A stretch of DNA of 22,837 nt from Deltaproteobacteria bacterium (GTDB lineage Bacteria; Desulfobacterota; DSM-4660; Desulfatiglandales; HGW-15), in the NCBI GenBank assembly GCA_019308525.1, contig JAFDIC010000017.1, forward strand, positions 1-22,837. The letters run 5' to 3'. Of this stretch, positions 13,568 to 22,837 are shown piece by piece; within the stretch, counting starts at the first letter, position 1; every line of letters begins with the position of its first letter. The position numbers and the translations under genes are program-made. The notes under the pieces were generated by a model, which made no database searches, was not told the origin of the DNA, and saw nothing but the letters and a program-made list of their open reading frames with translations.

Positions 13568-15208
13568 ATGCGTATTGCCATCTGCCAGATAAATCCCATC
13601 ATAGGGCACTTCACCTATAACACCTCCCTCATACTGGATACAGTGGAGAAGGCAAAGGCTGCAAACTGTTCACTGGCCATCTTTCCGGAAATGTCCATCA
13701 TTGGGTATCCTCCAAAGGATCTCCTTGAAAGACCCGCCTTCATCAGGGAGAACCTGGACCAGATCAAAAGGCTGACCGCCAGGATAAACGGAATCCATGT
13801 GCTTTGCGGTTATGTTGAAAAGAATCCCTCTGATATCGGCAAGCCGCTGGTAAACAGCGTCGCCCTCATTGGAGGGGGCAAGGTTCTCAAGAATGGCGGA
13901 AAAAGGCTCCTGCCCACCTACGACGTGTTCGACGAAACCCGCTATTTCGAGCCTGCACGGGAGAGCCTGGTATTCGACCTGGACGGGAAGAGGTTCGGCG
14001 TAACCATATGTGAGGACATATGGAGTGTGGGTGATATCAAGGGTGTACCACACTATGCATTGAACCCCGTTGCAGAACTCCATTCCCGATCCATAGATAT
14101 CCTGGTGAACATTTCAGCCTCCCCTTACACCCTGAACAAGGCCCCCCTGAGAATGAAGATCCTTCAATCCCTGTCCCTGGAATACAGGGTGCCGACCATC
14201 TACTGCAACCAGGTGGGGGGGAACGATGACCTCCTTTTCGACGGCATGAGCATGGTTGTGGACCAGGAGGGAAGGCTCCTGCTGCTGGGCAAGGAATTTA
14301 CCCCGGATTTATTGTTCTGGGACACCGCTGGGGCCTATGAAAGAATTGATCATCCCTGGCCCGAGGAGGAGGAATCCGTCCTGCGAGGACTCATCATGGG
14401 GACCAGGGATTATGTCACGAAGTGTGGTTTCGGCAAAGTGCTGGTCGGACTGAGCGGCGGCATCGATTCATCGCTTGTTGCGGTGATCGCCCAGCGGGCT
14501 ATGGGGCCTGAAAACGTGATGTGTCTGAGTATGCCTTCGCCCTTTACCTCCAGAATGAGCAACGAGGACGCTGGGAAGCTGGCACGGAACCTTGGGGTCC
14601 GTCACGAATTCATACCCATTCACGACATATATGACAGTTACAAGAGGTCCTTGGAATCCATGTTCAAAGGGCTCAAGGAAGACGTGACAGAAGAGAATAT
14701 CCAGGCCAGGATTCGCGGCAATCTGCTCATGGCCCTGTCCAACAAGTTCAATGCACTCCTCTTGAGTACAGGGAACAAGTCTGAAATTGCCATGGGATAC
14801 TGTACCCTCTATGGAGATTTGAGCGGCGGCCTGGCTGTCATATCCGACATTCCCAAGACCATGTGCTATCGCCTCGCAAGATACATAAACAGGGAGGAGG
14901 AAATTATTCCCCAGCGCGTCTTGACCCGGCCGCCCTCTGCGGAATTGAGACCCAACCAGACGGACCAGGACACCCTGCCCCCTTACGAGGTACTCGATGC
15001 TATCCTCGAGGCGGCTATCGAGGAAAACCTGGGCTTTGAGGACATTGTTGAGCGTGGGTATGCCCCTGAAACGGTCAGAGATGTGCTCAAGAGGCTGGCC
15101 CTGAACGAATACAAACGCCGGCAGGCGCCGCCCGGCCTCAAGATCACCTCAAAGGCATTCGGGTACGGTCGAAGATACCCCATCGCAAGGGGGCCGGAGC
15201 CTTTTTGA
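13568..15208 (+). CDS. nadE: Glutamine-dependent NAD+ synthetase
   Basis: The 546-residue two-domain enzyme makes NAD from deamido-NAD, ATP and glutamine, the last step of NAD synthesis. The N-terminal nitrilase-type glutaminase domain (about 1-260) carries the triad E41 (AIFPEMS), K112 (GGKRLLPTYDVFDE) and C148 (TICEDIW). The C-terminal synthetase domain carries the ATP-pyrophosphatase loop LSGGIDSS (295-302), then STGNKSEIAMGYCTLYGDLSGG and RPPSAELRPNQTDQD. Length and order are normal for the glutamine-using form. The frame is open from 13496, but homology starts at MRIAICQINP, so I take ATG 13568; the ribosome site there is weak. It stands alone, with the palindromic element before it and REP repeats after it. 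Confidence 0.95.
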   Translation: MRIAICQINPIIGHFTYNTSLILDTVEKAKAANCSLAIFPEMSIIGYPPKDLLERPAFIRENLDQIKRLTARINGIHVLCGYVEKNPSDIGKPLVNSVALIGGGKVLKNGGKRLLPTYDVFDETRYFEPARESLVFDLDGKRFGVTICEDIWSVGDIKGVPHYALNPVAELHSRSIDILVNISASPYTLNKAPLRMKILQSLSLEYRVPTIYCNQVGGNDDLLFDGMSMVVDQEGRLLLLGKEFTPDLLFWDTAGAYERIDHPWPEEEESVLRGLIMGTRDYVTKCGFGKVLVGLSGGIDSSLVAVIAQRAMGPENVMCLSMPSPFTSRMSNEDAGKLARNLGVRHEFIPIHDIYDSYKRSLESMFKGLKEDVTEENIQARIRGNLLMALSNKFNALLLSTGNKSEIAMGYCTLYGDLSGGLAVISDIPKTMCYRLARYINREEEIIPQRVLTRPPSAELRPNQTDQDTLPPYEVLDAILEAAIEENLGFEDIVERGYAPETVRDVLKRLALNEYKRRQAPPGLKITSKAFGYGRRYPIARGPEPF

Positions 15209-15228
15209 GCCGGGAGGGGAGGCATCGG

Positions 15229-15359
15229 ATCGCAACCGCAGGTTGCTCCTACAGGGGAACCGGGATACCCATCAATCCCTGTAGGAGCAGGCTCCTGCCT
15301 GCGAAATTACCGGCCCGGGGCCGTTACGCCGGATCGCAACCGCAGGTTGCTCCTACAGG
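15229..15359. repeat. REP-like cluster between nadE and trmJ (three palindromes)
   Basis: Three REP-like palindromes occur in alternating orientation: reversed at 15229-15255 (ATCGCAACCGCAGGTTGC, TCCTACAGG), forward at 15277-15305 (TCCCTGTAGGAGCAGG, CTCCTGCCTGCGAAA) and reversed at 15333-15359, nearly identical to the first. They belong to the same family as the array at 10381-10669. The alternating layout is that of bacterial interspersed mosaic elements. Confidence 0.8.
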
Positions 15360-15404
15360 AAGAGGCGGCACACATTCCAGCATGCCAACCTTGATTCTTT
15401 GGTG

Positions 15405-16169
15405 ATGGACGAAGCAGTAAATCTCGCAAATATATCCATAGTACTTGCAGAGACTCAGATCCCGGAAAACATAGGCTCTGTTGCCAGGGCCATGAACAAC
15501 ATGGGTATCCGGCACCTCGTGCTGGTAAGGCCTAAGAACTGTGATCTGTCCAAGGTGCTAAAGACCGCCACCGGCAGTTCAATAGATATTATTGAAGAGA
15601 TGGAAGTGCACGATGACCTGCTCGAAGCGCTCGGTCCCTTCAATTACGTGGTCGGCACCACTGCCCGGTTAGGCTCCCAGCGCCCTGCCCTGACGACTCC
15701 ACGCCGCCTGGCCCAGGACCTTATCTCCATATCCCAGAACAATAAGGTGGCAATCCTCTTCGGACCCGAAGACAGGGGGCTTTCCAATGAACAGCTCCGC
15801 TATTGCCACACCATAGCCACCATCCCCACCGCGGGCTTTGCATCCCTTAACCTGGCCCAGGCCGCAATGATTTTCTGCTATGAGATATTCCTTGCCACCT
15901 CACCCTCAACACAGGAGCCTTGTCCACGTCTTGCCAACAAGTTCGAACTGGAGGGAATGTATGGACACCTCAAAGAAGTCCTTTTGAAGATCGGCTTTAT
16001 CGACCCCCAAAACCCGGAACATTGGATGCTTAATATCAGACGATTCCTATCCAGAGTGCCCCTGAGGGCAAGGGACGTTAGGATCATAAGAGGGGTGTGT
16101 CGCCAGATCGACTGGTATACGGAACAGGTCAAGAAAGATCTTTTTGACAAAGAGAAGCGGGATGGGTGA
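15405..16169 (+). CDS. trmJ: TrmJ/SpoU-family tRNA 2'-O-methyltransferase
   Basis: The 254-residue protein is a SPOUT-class (trefoil-knot) RNA methyltransferase of the TrmJ type. TrmJ 2'-O-methylates position 32 of certain tRNAs using S-adenosylmethionine. Visible motifs are the opening VLAETQIPENIGSVARAM (N and R of motif 1), VGTTARLG, LFGPEDRGLSNEQL (motif 2) and IPTAGFASLNLAQAAMI (motif 3, knot region and cofactor binding). A C-terminal tail of about 80 residues ends in a helical segment with RRFLSRVPLRARDVRIIRGVCRQI, as in TrmJ. An ATG at 15405 is chosen over the TTG and GTG just before it; no strong ribosome site is visible. It converges with the FHA-GAF gene, leaving only 31 bases between stops. 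Confidence 0.9.
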   Translation: MDEAVNLANISIVLAETQIPENIGSVARAMNNMGIRHLVLVRPKNCDLSKVLKTATGSSIDIIEEMEVHDDLLEALGPFNYVVGTTARLGSQRPALTTPRRLAQDLISISQNNKVAILFGPEDRGLSNEQLRYCHTIATIPTAGFASLNLAQAAMIFCYEIFLATSPSTQEPCPRLANKFELEGMYGHLKEVLLKIGFIDPQNPEHWMLNIRRFLSRVPLRARDVRIIRGVCRQIDWYTEQVKKDLFDKEKRDG

Positions 16170-16200
16170 TCGCGCCCCGGCTCCACTCCCGCCCCCTGGT

Positions 16201-17106
16201 CTAGAGGAAGGCGTTTTCAATTGCTATGGCAGCTGGTCCGCTCAGGGCAGTGATGAGGGAGAGGTCTTCCTTTCTGAATCCGTGAGGTCTCTTCAGGGAA
16301 TCGAAATAGAGAACACCCCTCAGCTCGGACCTGCTTATCAAGGGCACGCACATGACAGAGCGGATGTTCATCAGTTGCATGCTTCTTGATACGTCAACCT
16401 CTTCCTCCCCGAGGGTATCAAGCATCATGACAGGCTTTCTCTCCCTGATCACCTTTCTGACTATGGTCTTGCTGAACCGGTTGACCTTGTGCTTCCGGTC
16501 TTTACTAAAAATTGATATGACGTTTGATATCTCGCCGGTTTCCTTATCCACCAGTATGAAGAATCCCCTGTCGATCCTATTGAGGAGGTCCAGGATGGAC
16601 TGAAGTATTGATTCCAGGGTCTGATTCAGGTTCAGAGATTTTTCCAGGATAGCCGCTACCCTTGTTATGAGTTCCATGTTCCTCTTGTGGGTCATGGGTC
16701 GATCCTCGACCAGGACCTTGCCTTCTTGCACAATATCGTCTGAAAGGCTCATTGAATCCAACAGCTCCAGCTCGTCTTCACCGATGTCTTCTTGTTCATA
16801 GGATTCCACGAGACTTACAAAAACCTTCGCGCTGATTCCAATGGCTACGCCAATGTCTATCTCCACGTCTTCGTTGGGAGGGATCCTTTTCCCGTTGATG
16901 AATGTACCGTTCTTGCTGTTCAAGTCTCTCACAAAGTACTTTTTCCCTTCCCTGGCTATCCTCAGGTGCCTCCGGGAAACTGCTGGTTCACCTATCACTA
17001 TGTTATTGTCAGGGGACCTCCCTATGAAAGTGATGTCACTATCGAGATTGTAGTGCCGTCCCCTGTTTGGGCCAGTCACGATCTGTATTACTGCCATGGC
17101 TTTCAT
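16201..17106 (-). CDS. FHA-GAF domain signalling protein
   Basis: About 301 residues. The N-terminal FHA domain (about 7-95) binds phosphothreonine and shows the usual residues: GRSPDNNIVI (G29-R30), SRRH (44-47) and NSKNGTFING (63-72). An acidic linker (about 100-125, QEDIGEDELELLDSMSLSDD) follows. Then comes a GAF domain (about 140-301) beginning ITRVAAILEKSLNLNQTLESIL and including SVMCVPLISRSELRGVLYFDS and FRKEDLSLITALSGPAAIAIENA. There is no output domain after the GAF, so it may act as an adaptor linking a Ser/Thr kinase signal to a ligand. Two ATG codons nine bases apart (17106 and 17097) share one GAGGGGG site; I use the first. A TTG at 17133 is unlikely. Confidence 0.85.
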   Translation of the reverse strand: MKAMAVIQIVTGPNRGRHYNLDSDITFIGRSPDNNIVIGEPAVSRRHLRIAREGKKYFVRDLNSKNGTFINGKRIPPNEDVEIDIGVAIGISAKVFVSLVESYEQEDIGEDELELLDSMSLSDDIVQEGKVLVEDRPMTHKRNMELITRVAAILEKSLNLNQTLESILQSILDLLNRIDRGFFILVDKETGEISNVISIFSKDRKHKVNRFSKTIVRKVIRERKPVMMLDTLGEEEVDVSRSMQLMNIRSVMCVPLISRSELRGVLYFDSLKRPHGFRKEDLSLITALSGPAAIAIENAFL

Positions 17107-17276
17107 ACCCCCTCTGGGGCTCCAGATTCTCAAATCTTACTGCCGGGAATTGAGTATAGCATTGTCATAAGTTGTAGTCAACATTCACAAATTTCTACCT
17201 GAAATCATCCAGCTCGAGGGGTTTTCTGCCAACCTCCCGGGTATTGTGCGGGGCCTGTCCATAGGACCCGCGGACC

Positions 17277-18832
17277 CTATTCCCACTCAATGGTGCTTGG
17301 GGGCTTTGATGAGATATCGTAGACCACCCTGTTCACCCCTCTGACGTTATTGATGATCCTGTTGGAAATCCTGGCCAGCACGTCATAGGGCACTCTGGTC
17401 CAGTCTGCGGTCATTGCGTCCTGGCTGTCGACGATTCTAACCGCTATCACATGCTCGTAAGTCCTCTCGTCACCCATCACCCCGACGGTCTTCACCGGGA
17501 GAAGAACTGCAAATGATTGCCATACCTTTTCGTAGAGATCCGCCTTTCTTATCTCTTCAAGCACGAGAGCATCGGCATCCTGGAGTGTTTCCAGCCTCTC
17601 CCGTGTTACTTCTCCCAATATCCTTACTGCCAGGCCGGGACCCGGGAAAGGTTGTCGCATTACCAGTTCCCTTGGGAGGCCCAGCTCGAACCCAACCTGT
17701 CGCACCTCGTCTTTGAATAGCTCTCTCAGGGGCTCAATGAGCTCCAGGTTCATCACCTCGGGCAAGCCGCCCACGTTGTGGTGGCTCTTTATGGTCGCAG
17801 AGGGGCCCTTGAATGACACGCTCTCGATCACGTCCGGGTACAGAGTGCCTTGGGCCAGAAACCTCACCTTTCCCAGTTCCTTGGCCTTTTTTTCGAAAAC
17901 GTTGATAAATTCCCTGCCTATGATGGTTCTCTTCTCCTCCGGGTCCCTGACTCCCCTTAGTTTTTCAAGGAAGTGCCCGGAGGCGTCCACCAAATGCACG
18001 TCCATTTGGTAATGCCTCTGGAAGAGTTCCATGACTTCTTCCACCTCCCCCTTCCTCAAGAGGGCGTTATCCACGAAAATGCAGGAAAGTTGCTGTCCTA
18101 CAGCCCTGTGCAAGAGGACTGCCGTAACCGAGGAATCTACCCCGCCCGAAATCCCGCATATGACCCTTTCTTTGCCGATCCTCCTGCTGAGCGCCTCCAC
18201 CGTCCTCTCCACGAAGGAACTCATGGTCCAGAGTGGCTTGCAACCGCATATATTGAAGAGGAAATTCTTGAGCACCTTGATACCGTTTGGTGTGTGAGCC
18301 ACCTCCGGATGAAATTGGACCCCAAATATCTTCCTCGACCTGTCTGCCATCGCGGCCACAGGACTACTCTTGCTGCTTGCCAGGCACTCGAACCCGCGGG
18401 GTATGCGTGAGATTCTGTCGCCGTGGCTCATCCATACCACCTCGCCCTTGCCCCACGATAAGCCGTGAAACAGGTCCCGGTCATCTTCAATTGTGATAAG
18501 TGCGCTCCCGTATTCACGATCTTCGGCGCCTGCCACTTCTCCGCCCATCACATGGGTGATGTACTGCATTCCGTAACATATCCCGAGCACGGGTATTCCC
18601 AGCTCTAGCACTTCCCGGTCCGCCATGGGAGCACCTTCATCATATATGCTGGCAGGTCCACCGGAGAGAATTATGCCTGCCGGCGAGAATTCCTTGATCT
18701 TCCCGATCTCCAGGTTAAAGGGGTGTATCTCGCAGTACACTTGGGCTTCCCGTACCCTCCTGGCTATGAGCTGGGTGTACTGGGATCCAAAGTCGAGGAT
18801 AAGAACCCGCTCTTCAAACAGCCTGTCAGCCA

Positions 18833-18833
<1 letters not shown>
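17277..18833 (-). CDS. guaA: GMP synthase (glutamine-hydrolysing)
   Basis: The 518-residue enzyme aminates XMP to GMP using glutamine and ATP, the last step of GMP synthesis. The class I glutaminase domain (about 8-200) has the nucleophile C86 in GICYGMQ and H175/E177 in GVQFHPEV. The synthetase domain carries the PP-loop SGGVDSS (229-235), and the C-terminal dimerisation domain ends KPPSTIEWE, as is usual. E. coli GuaA has 525 residues. The frame is open much further upstream through guaB, but homology begins at [18 protein letters not shown], so the start is ATG 18833. That ATG shares its A with the guaB stop (TGATG), so translation is coupled. A GC-rich hairpin without a U-run follows the stop near 17231-17275. 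Confidence 0.97.
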
Positions 18834-20398
<1,565 letters not shown>

Positions 20399-20435
20399 TA
20401 GCCGCCCATTGCTCTTCACCGACCTGGAGACTTTG

Positions 20436-20455
20436 AAAAAGCCCCCCGGGGCCTT
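20436..20455 (-). terminator. Rho-independent terminator of murJ
   Basis: On the minus strand AAGGCCC (with one bulged G) pairs with GGGCTT around a CGGG loop, followed by TTTTT and C. It sits 54-73 bases past the murJ stop and just upstream of the guaB promoter. Confidence 0.55.
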
Positions 20456-20508
20456 ATCCCTTCTATCCCCTTGCTTCGCTCTTCACCAGGGCAGGAATCA
20501 GGCCCATA

Positions 20509-22098
20509 TCAATTTCTCCCCCCGGCGTGCATTACGCCCCAAAGAGCCCTGACTTCCCTTGAACCCATTAATGCGCTGGATCCAAAGTAGATGACGATCC
20601 CGGCAAGCACCAGCCCTGCTAGTTTCAGGACCAGGTTCGAGGTATCCGCTTCAGGCCCCAAGACCCATACATCGTTCCTGATGAGATAGAGGGAAAGGCC
20701 CGTGATGCCCGAAGCAACTATACATCTGCCTGCTGAAATCATTACAGGCCGGAGCTCCAGTTGTTCTATTCTGTGCTTAAGCAAGACCACCAGGAGGCCG
20801 AACTGGATCGTGGACGAGGAGGACAGGGCAAGGGCAAGCCCCCCATGCTTGAGGGGGCCCATGAGGAGCAGGCTGAACACAAGGTTTGCCCCCATGGTAA
20901 CCGCGGCAACCTTCACCGGCGTCTTGGTGTCCTGAAGCGCGTAGTATGCAGAGACCAGGACCCTTACACCCGAGAAGGCCCAAAGACCTGTAGTATAATA
21001 AAAGAGGGCCATGTTGGTCATCCGGGTGGAGGTGGAGTCAAATGCCCCCCCTTCAAAGAGCACCCCTATTATCAGGTCGCCCAAGAGCATAAGACCCATC
21101 ATTGAGGGTATGGTGACAAAGAAGACCAGCCTCAGGGCATGGCTGAGGGTTTCGCGGAACTCAAGCAGGTCTTCCTCCGCCGCCTGCTTGGAAAGAGAAG
21201 GCAGGGCAGCAGTGCTGACGGCGATTGCGAAGATGCCCAAGGGGAACTGTACCAACCTGTCTGCATAGTAGAGCCAAGACACACTGCCCTCAGGGAGAAA
21301 AGAAGCGAGGAGAGTCCCCATGAACTGGTTGAACTGATAGATGGCGGAGCCGAAAATGGCAGGGACCATCAGGCGGGCGACCTTCTTCACAGCGGGATGA
21401 TCGGGCATCCAGCAAGGAAGCAGGGGAATTCCCTTCTTCAGGATCCAGGGCACCTGCAATGCCACCTGGAGGACCCCGCCGATAATCACCCCGACCGCTG
21501 CCCCCACAATGGGTTGGGGCATCTGTGGAGAAAGCCACAGTATTGAGGCTATTATTCCCACGTTCAAGAAGATGGGCGCCGCAGCAGGTGCTGCAAAATG
21601 CCTCAGGGAATTCAGGATGCCCATAAACAGGGCGACCACGCTTATGAAGAAGATATAAGGGAAGGTGATACGGGTTAACAGGACCGTGAGTTCGTATTTG
21701 GCGCCCTGACCCCCGAATCCGAAGGCCTGGAGCCTGACGATAAGAGGAGAAAACACAATACCCAGAACCGTTACAATTGCAAGCAAGAGGGAAAGCAGTG
21801 TAAGCACGGCCCTGGCCATTTGAAAGGCTTCCGGCCTTGATTTCCTGTTCAGGTATTCCGTGAAAACAGGGATAAACGCAATAGTGAGGCTGCCCTCGGC
21901 AAAGAGGCGTCTGAGGAGATTGGGTATGCGAAAGGCAACAAAGAAGGCATCAGCGGCCATACCTGTACCGAAAAACCGCGCGATAACCATGTCCCTGATA
22001 AGCCCCAATATGCGGCTCAACAAGGTGAAGAAACCCACCGTACCTGCCGCACGACTGACCCTTCGTGTTTCATACAGGGAGCTGTCGGAGTTTTCCAT
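20509..22098 (-). CDS. murJ: Lipid II flippase MurJ (MviN)
   Basis: The 529-residue protein is a polytopic inner-membrane protein of the MOP superfamily with about 14 hydrophobic helices. MurJ moves lipid II across the membrane for peptidoglycan synthesis. The family signature is clear at the N-terminus: SRILGLIRDMVIARFFG (R29, R35), DAFFVAFRIPNLLRRLFAEGS (D50, R57) and AFIPVFTEY. Later segments include QFMGTLLASFLPEGSVSWLYYADRL and PLGIFAIAVSTAALPSLSK. These Arg and Asp positions correspond to the charged cavity residues essential in E. coli MurJ. ATG 22098 has a GAGG eight bases upstream. The gene is divergent from rpsT across 144 bases; on its own strand TTGTCA and TAAGAT could serve as its promoter in that gap. 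A terminator follows. Confidence 0.96.
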   Translation of the reverse strand: MENSDSSLYETRRVSRAAGTVGFFTLLSRILGLIRDMVIARFFGTGMAADAFFVAFRIPNLLRRLFAEGSLTIAFIPVFTEYLNRKSRPEAFQMARAVLTLLSLLLAIVTVLGIVFSPLIVRLQAFGFGGQGAKYELTVLLTRITFPYIFFISVVALFMGILNSLRHFAAPAAAPIFLNVGIIASILWLSPQMPQPIVGAAVGVIIGGVLQVALQVPWILKKGIPLLPCWMPDHPAVKKVARLMVPAIFGSAIYQFNQFMGTLLASFLPEGSVSWLYYADRLVQFPLGIFAIAVSTAALPSLSKQAAEEDLLEFRETLSHALRLVFFVTIPSMMGLMLLGDLIIGVLFEGGAFDSTSTRMTNMALFYYTTGLWAFSGVRVLVSAYYALQDTKTPVKVAAVTMGANLVFSLLLMGPLKHGGLALALSSSSTIQFGLLVVLLKHRIEQLELRPVMISAGRCIVASGITGLSLYLIRNDVWVLGPEADTSNLVLKLAGLVLAGIVIYFGSSALMGSREVRALWGVMHAGGRN

Positions 22099-22167
22099 AA
22101 TCGGCCTCGGGCGCCGTGTCTTGACGCCCCGCGAATTGGCAAGGATCTTAACATTGACAGTTTTGTC

Positions 22168-22196
22168 TTGACAAGGGCAAACTGATGAATTAAATG
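22168..22196 (+). promoter_or_regulatory. Candidate promoter of rpsT
   Basis: A perfect TTGACA (22168-22173) is followed after 16 bases by TTAAAT (22190-22195). A second perfect TTGACA lies 14 bases upstream (22154-22159), and TTGTC-TT-GACAA (22163-22174) is a small palindrome overlapping the -35 region. The same bases on the other strand fall in the murJ promoter area, so this is the shared divergent control region. Confidence 0.5.
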
Positions 22197-22242
22197 TAGC
22201 TGTTCAAGGAGTTTTGGTAAGAACACAGGAGGAAACAAAGGC

Positions 22243-22521
22243 TTGGCAACTCATAAGTCGGCCCTCAAGAGGGCCCGTCAGAACAAGGTTAGAAGGCTGA
22301 GGAACATGGCTTACAAGAGCCGGATGAAGACCGGGATCAAGAATCTCAGGAGCGCCATCGAGGAGAATTCCCCGGAAAAGGCCAGGGAACGCCTGGACAG
22401 GACCGTGGCAATCATACAGAAGACCGCCTCAAAGGGTGTAATCCACAAGAACAAGGCTGCGCGCCTCATATCCCGTTTGTCTCGCCGGGTAAACCAAATC
22501 AGCACTCCCTCAACCCCTTAA
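22243..22521 (+). CDS. rpsT: 30S ribosomal protein S20
   Basis: The 92-residue, very basic protein matches S20 throughout: ATHKSALKRARQNKVRRLRN, YKSRMKTGIKNLRSAI and a closing KGVIHKNKAARLISRLSRRVN. S20 binds 16S rRNA early in 30S assembly. The start codon is TTG, preceded by AGGAGG ten bases upstream; there is no ATG before the conserved region. E. coli rpsT also starts with UUG, and there the weak start is tied to autogenous control, so the same mechanism is plausible here. Its stop TAA overlaps the stop of the convergent holA by two bases. Confidence 0.96.
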   Translation: MATHKSALKRARQNKVRRLRNMAYKSRMKTGIKNLRSAIEENSPEKARERLDRTVAIIQKTASKGVIHKNKAARLISRLSRRVNQISTPSTP

Positions 22522-22837
22522 CGGCAGAGCGCAACGATAAGGTTTTCGAGAACCGGTTTAGGCCTGGAGCCGGATTTGATCAGTCCGTCTGCTTCCTGAA
22601 GCAGTCTCAGTCCCTGTTCCAGGTCTTCCTGGGACCAGAGCCTGCACTGCCTGGCAAACATCCCTGCGGAAAAGGTCATAAGCCCGAGCTTCTTGGCTAT
22701 ATCCCTCGTCTTGCCACCTTTCGCGGCAATTCCCTTTGCCATCCACAGCAGTCTCAGTTGCCTGTTGAGCATGCTCATGGCCTGCAAAGGCGCTCCTCTC
22801 TTATCTCCTTCCTCGAGGAACCGGTTGAGGATCCTCA
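22518..22837 (-). CDS. holA: DNA polymerase III delta subunit (partial, N-terminus off the edge)
   Basis: The last 105 or so residues of a leftward gene are present; the frame is open to the right edge. The segment RILNRFLEEGDKRGAPLQAM, then SMLNRQLRLLWMAKGIAAKGG, DIAKKLGLMTFSAGMFARQ and the final LIKSGSRPKPVLENLIVALCR, is the C-terminal helical domain of HolA. This domain joins the clamp-loader pentamer collar. The protein opens the sliding clamp during loading in replication. There is no start here because about 230 residues lie outside the window. The gene order murJ, rpsT, holA, as I recall, is common in related genomes, which supports the call. Confidence 0.85.
   Translation of the reverse strand, partial: RILNRFLEEGDKRGAPLQAMSMLNRQLRLLWMAKGIAAKGGKTRDIAKKLGLMTFSAGMFARQCRLWSQEDLEQGLRLLQEADGLIKSGSRPKPVLENLIVALCR

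Overview
The window looks like a chromosomal segment of an anaerobic, Gram-negative 'deltaproteobacterial' (Desulfobacterota-like) genome. This rests on gene content and order rather than a marker-gene comparison. The evidence is a selenocysteine-encoding selD, a 4-hydroxybutyryl-CoA dehydratase-family radical enzyme, a divergent ADP-forming succinyl-CoA-synthetase-like pair, the order guaA-guaB-murJ / rpsT / holA, a likely Kdo-modifying (LPS) enzyme pair, and palindromic intergenic elements. No CRISPR array, rRNA, tRNA, transposase or phage gene was seen.

Left part (1-4160): a leftward gene for a 4-hydroxybutyryl-CoA dehydratase-like flavin/4Fe-4S protein (cut by the window edge) and, upstream of it on the same strand, a GntR/FadR-type regulator. 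These are divergent from a rightward two-gene operon encoding a SucC/SucD-like acyl-CoA ligase. The arrangement suggests a locally regulated acyl-CoA pathway. Both the dehydratase and the ligase depart from their reference families at substrate-side positions.

Selenium part (4450-5723): a good sigma70-type promoter precedes selD. Its true start lies about 100 bases upstream of the longest conventional ORF, and an in-frame UGA at codon 17 occupies the catalytic Cys/Sec position, followed at once by a SECIS-like hairpin. Directly downstream is a broken remnant of yedF, the usual partner of selD.

Middle part (5720-10870): leftward single genes, namely a coiled-coil protein of unknown function, a class-C beta-lactamase-like serine hydrolase, a RidA-family deaminase, a DUF1269 membrane-associated protein with a DUF202 fragment beyond its 3' end, and a MarC-family membrane protein. 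A 1.1-kb gene-free stretch follows and ends in a duplicated REP-like array.

Right-centre (10870-16169, rightward): an iron-containing alcohol dehydrogenase and a KdnA-like aminotransferase form an operon that plausibly makes 8-amino-Kdo. After a large imperfect palindrome come glutamine-dependent NAD synthetase, a second REP cluster and a TrmJ/SpoU-type tRNA methyltransferase.

Right part (16201-22837): leftward FHA-GAF signalling protein, guaA and guaB (overlapping by one base, with a near-consensus promoter) and murJ with a terminator. A divergent rpsT uses a UUG start, and its stop codon overlaps the stop of the leftward holA, which runs off the right edge.
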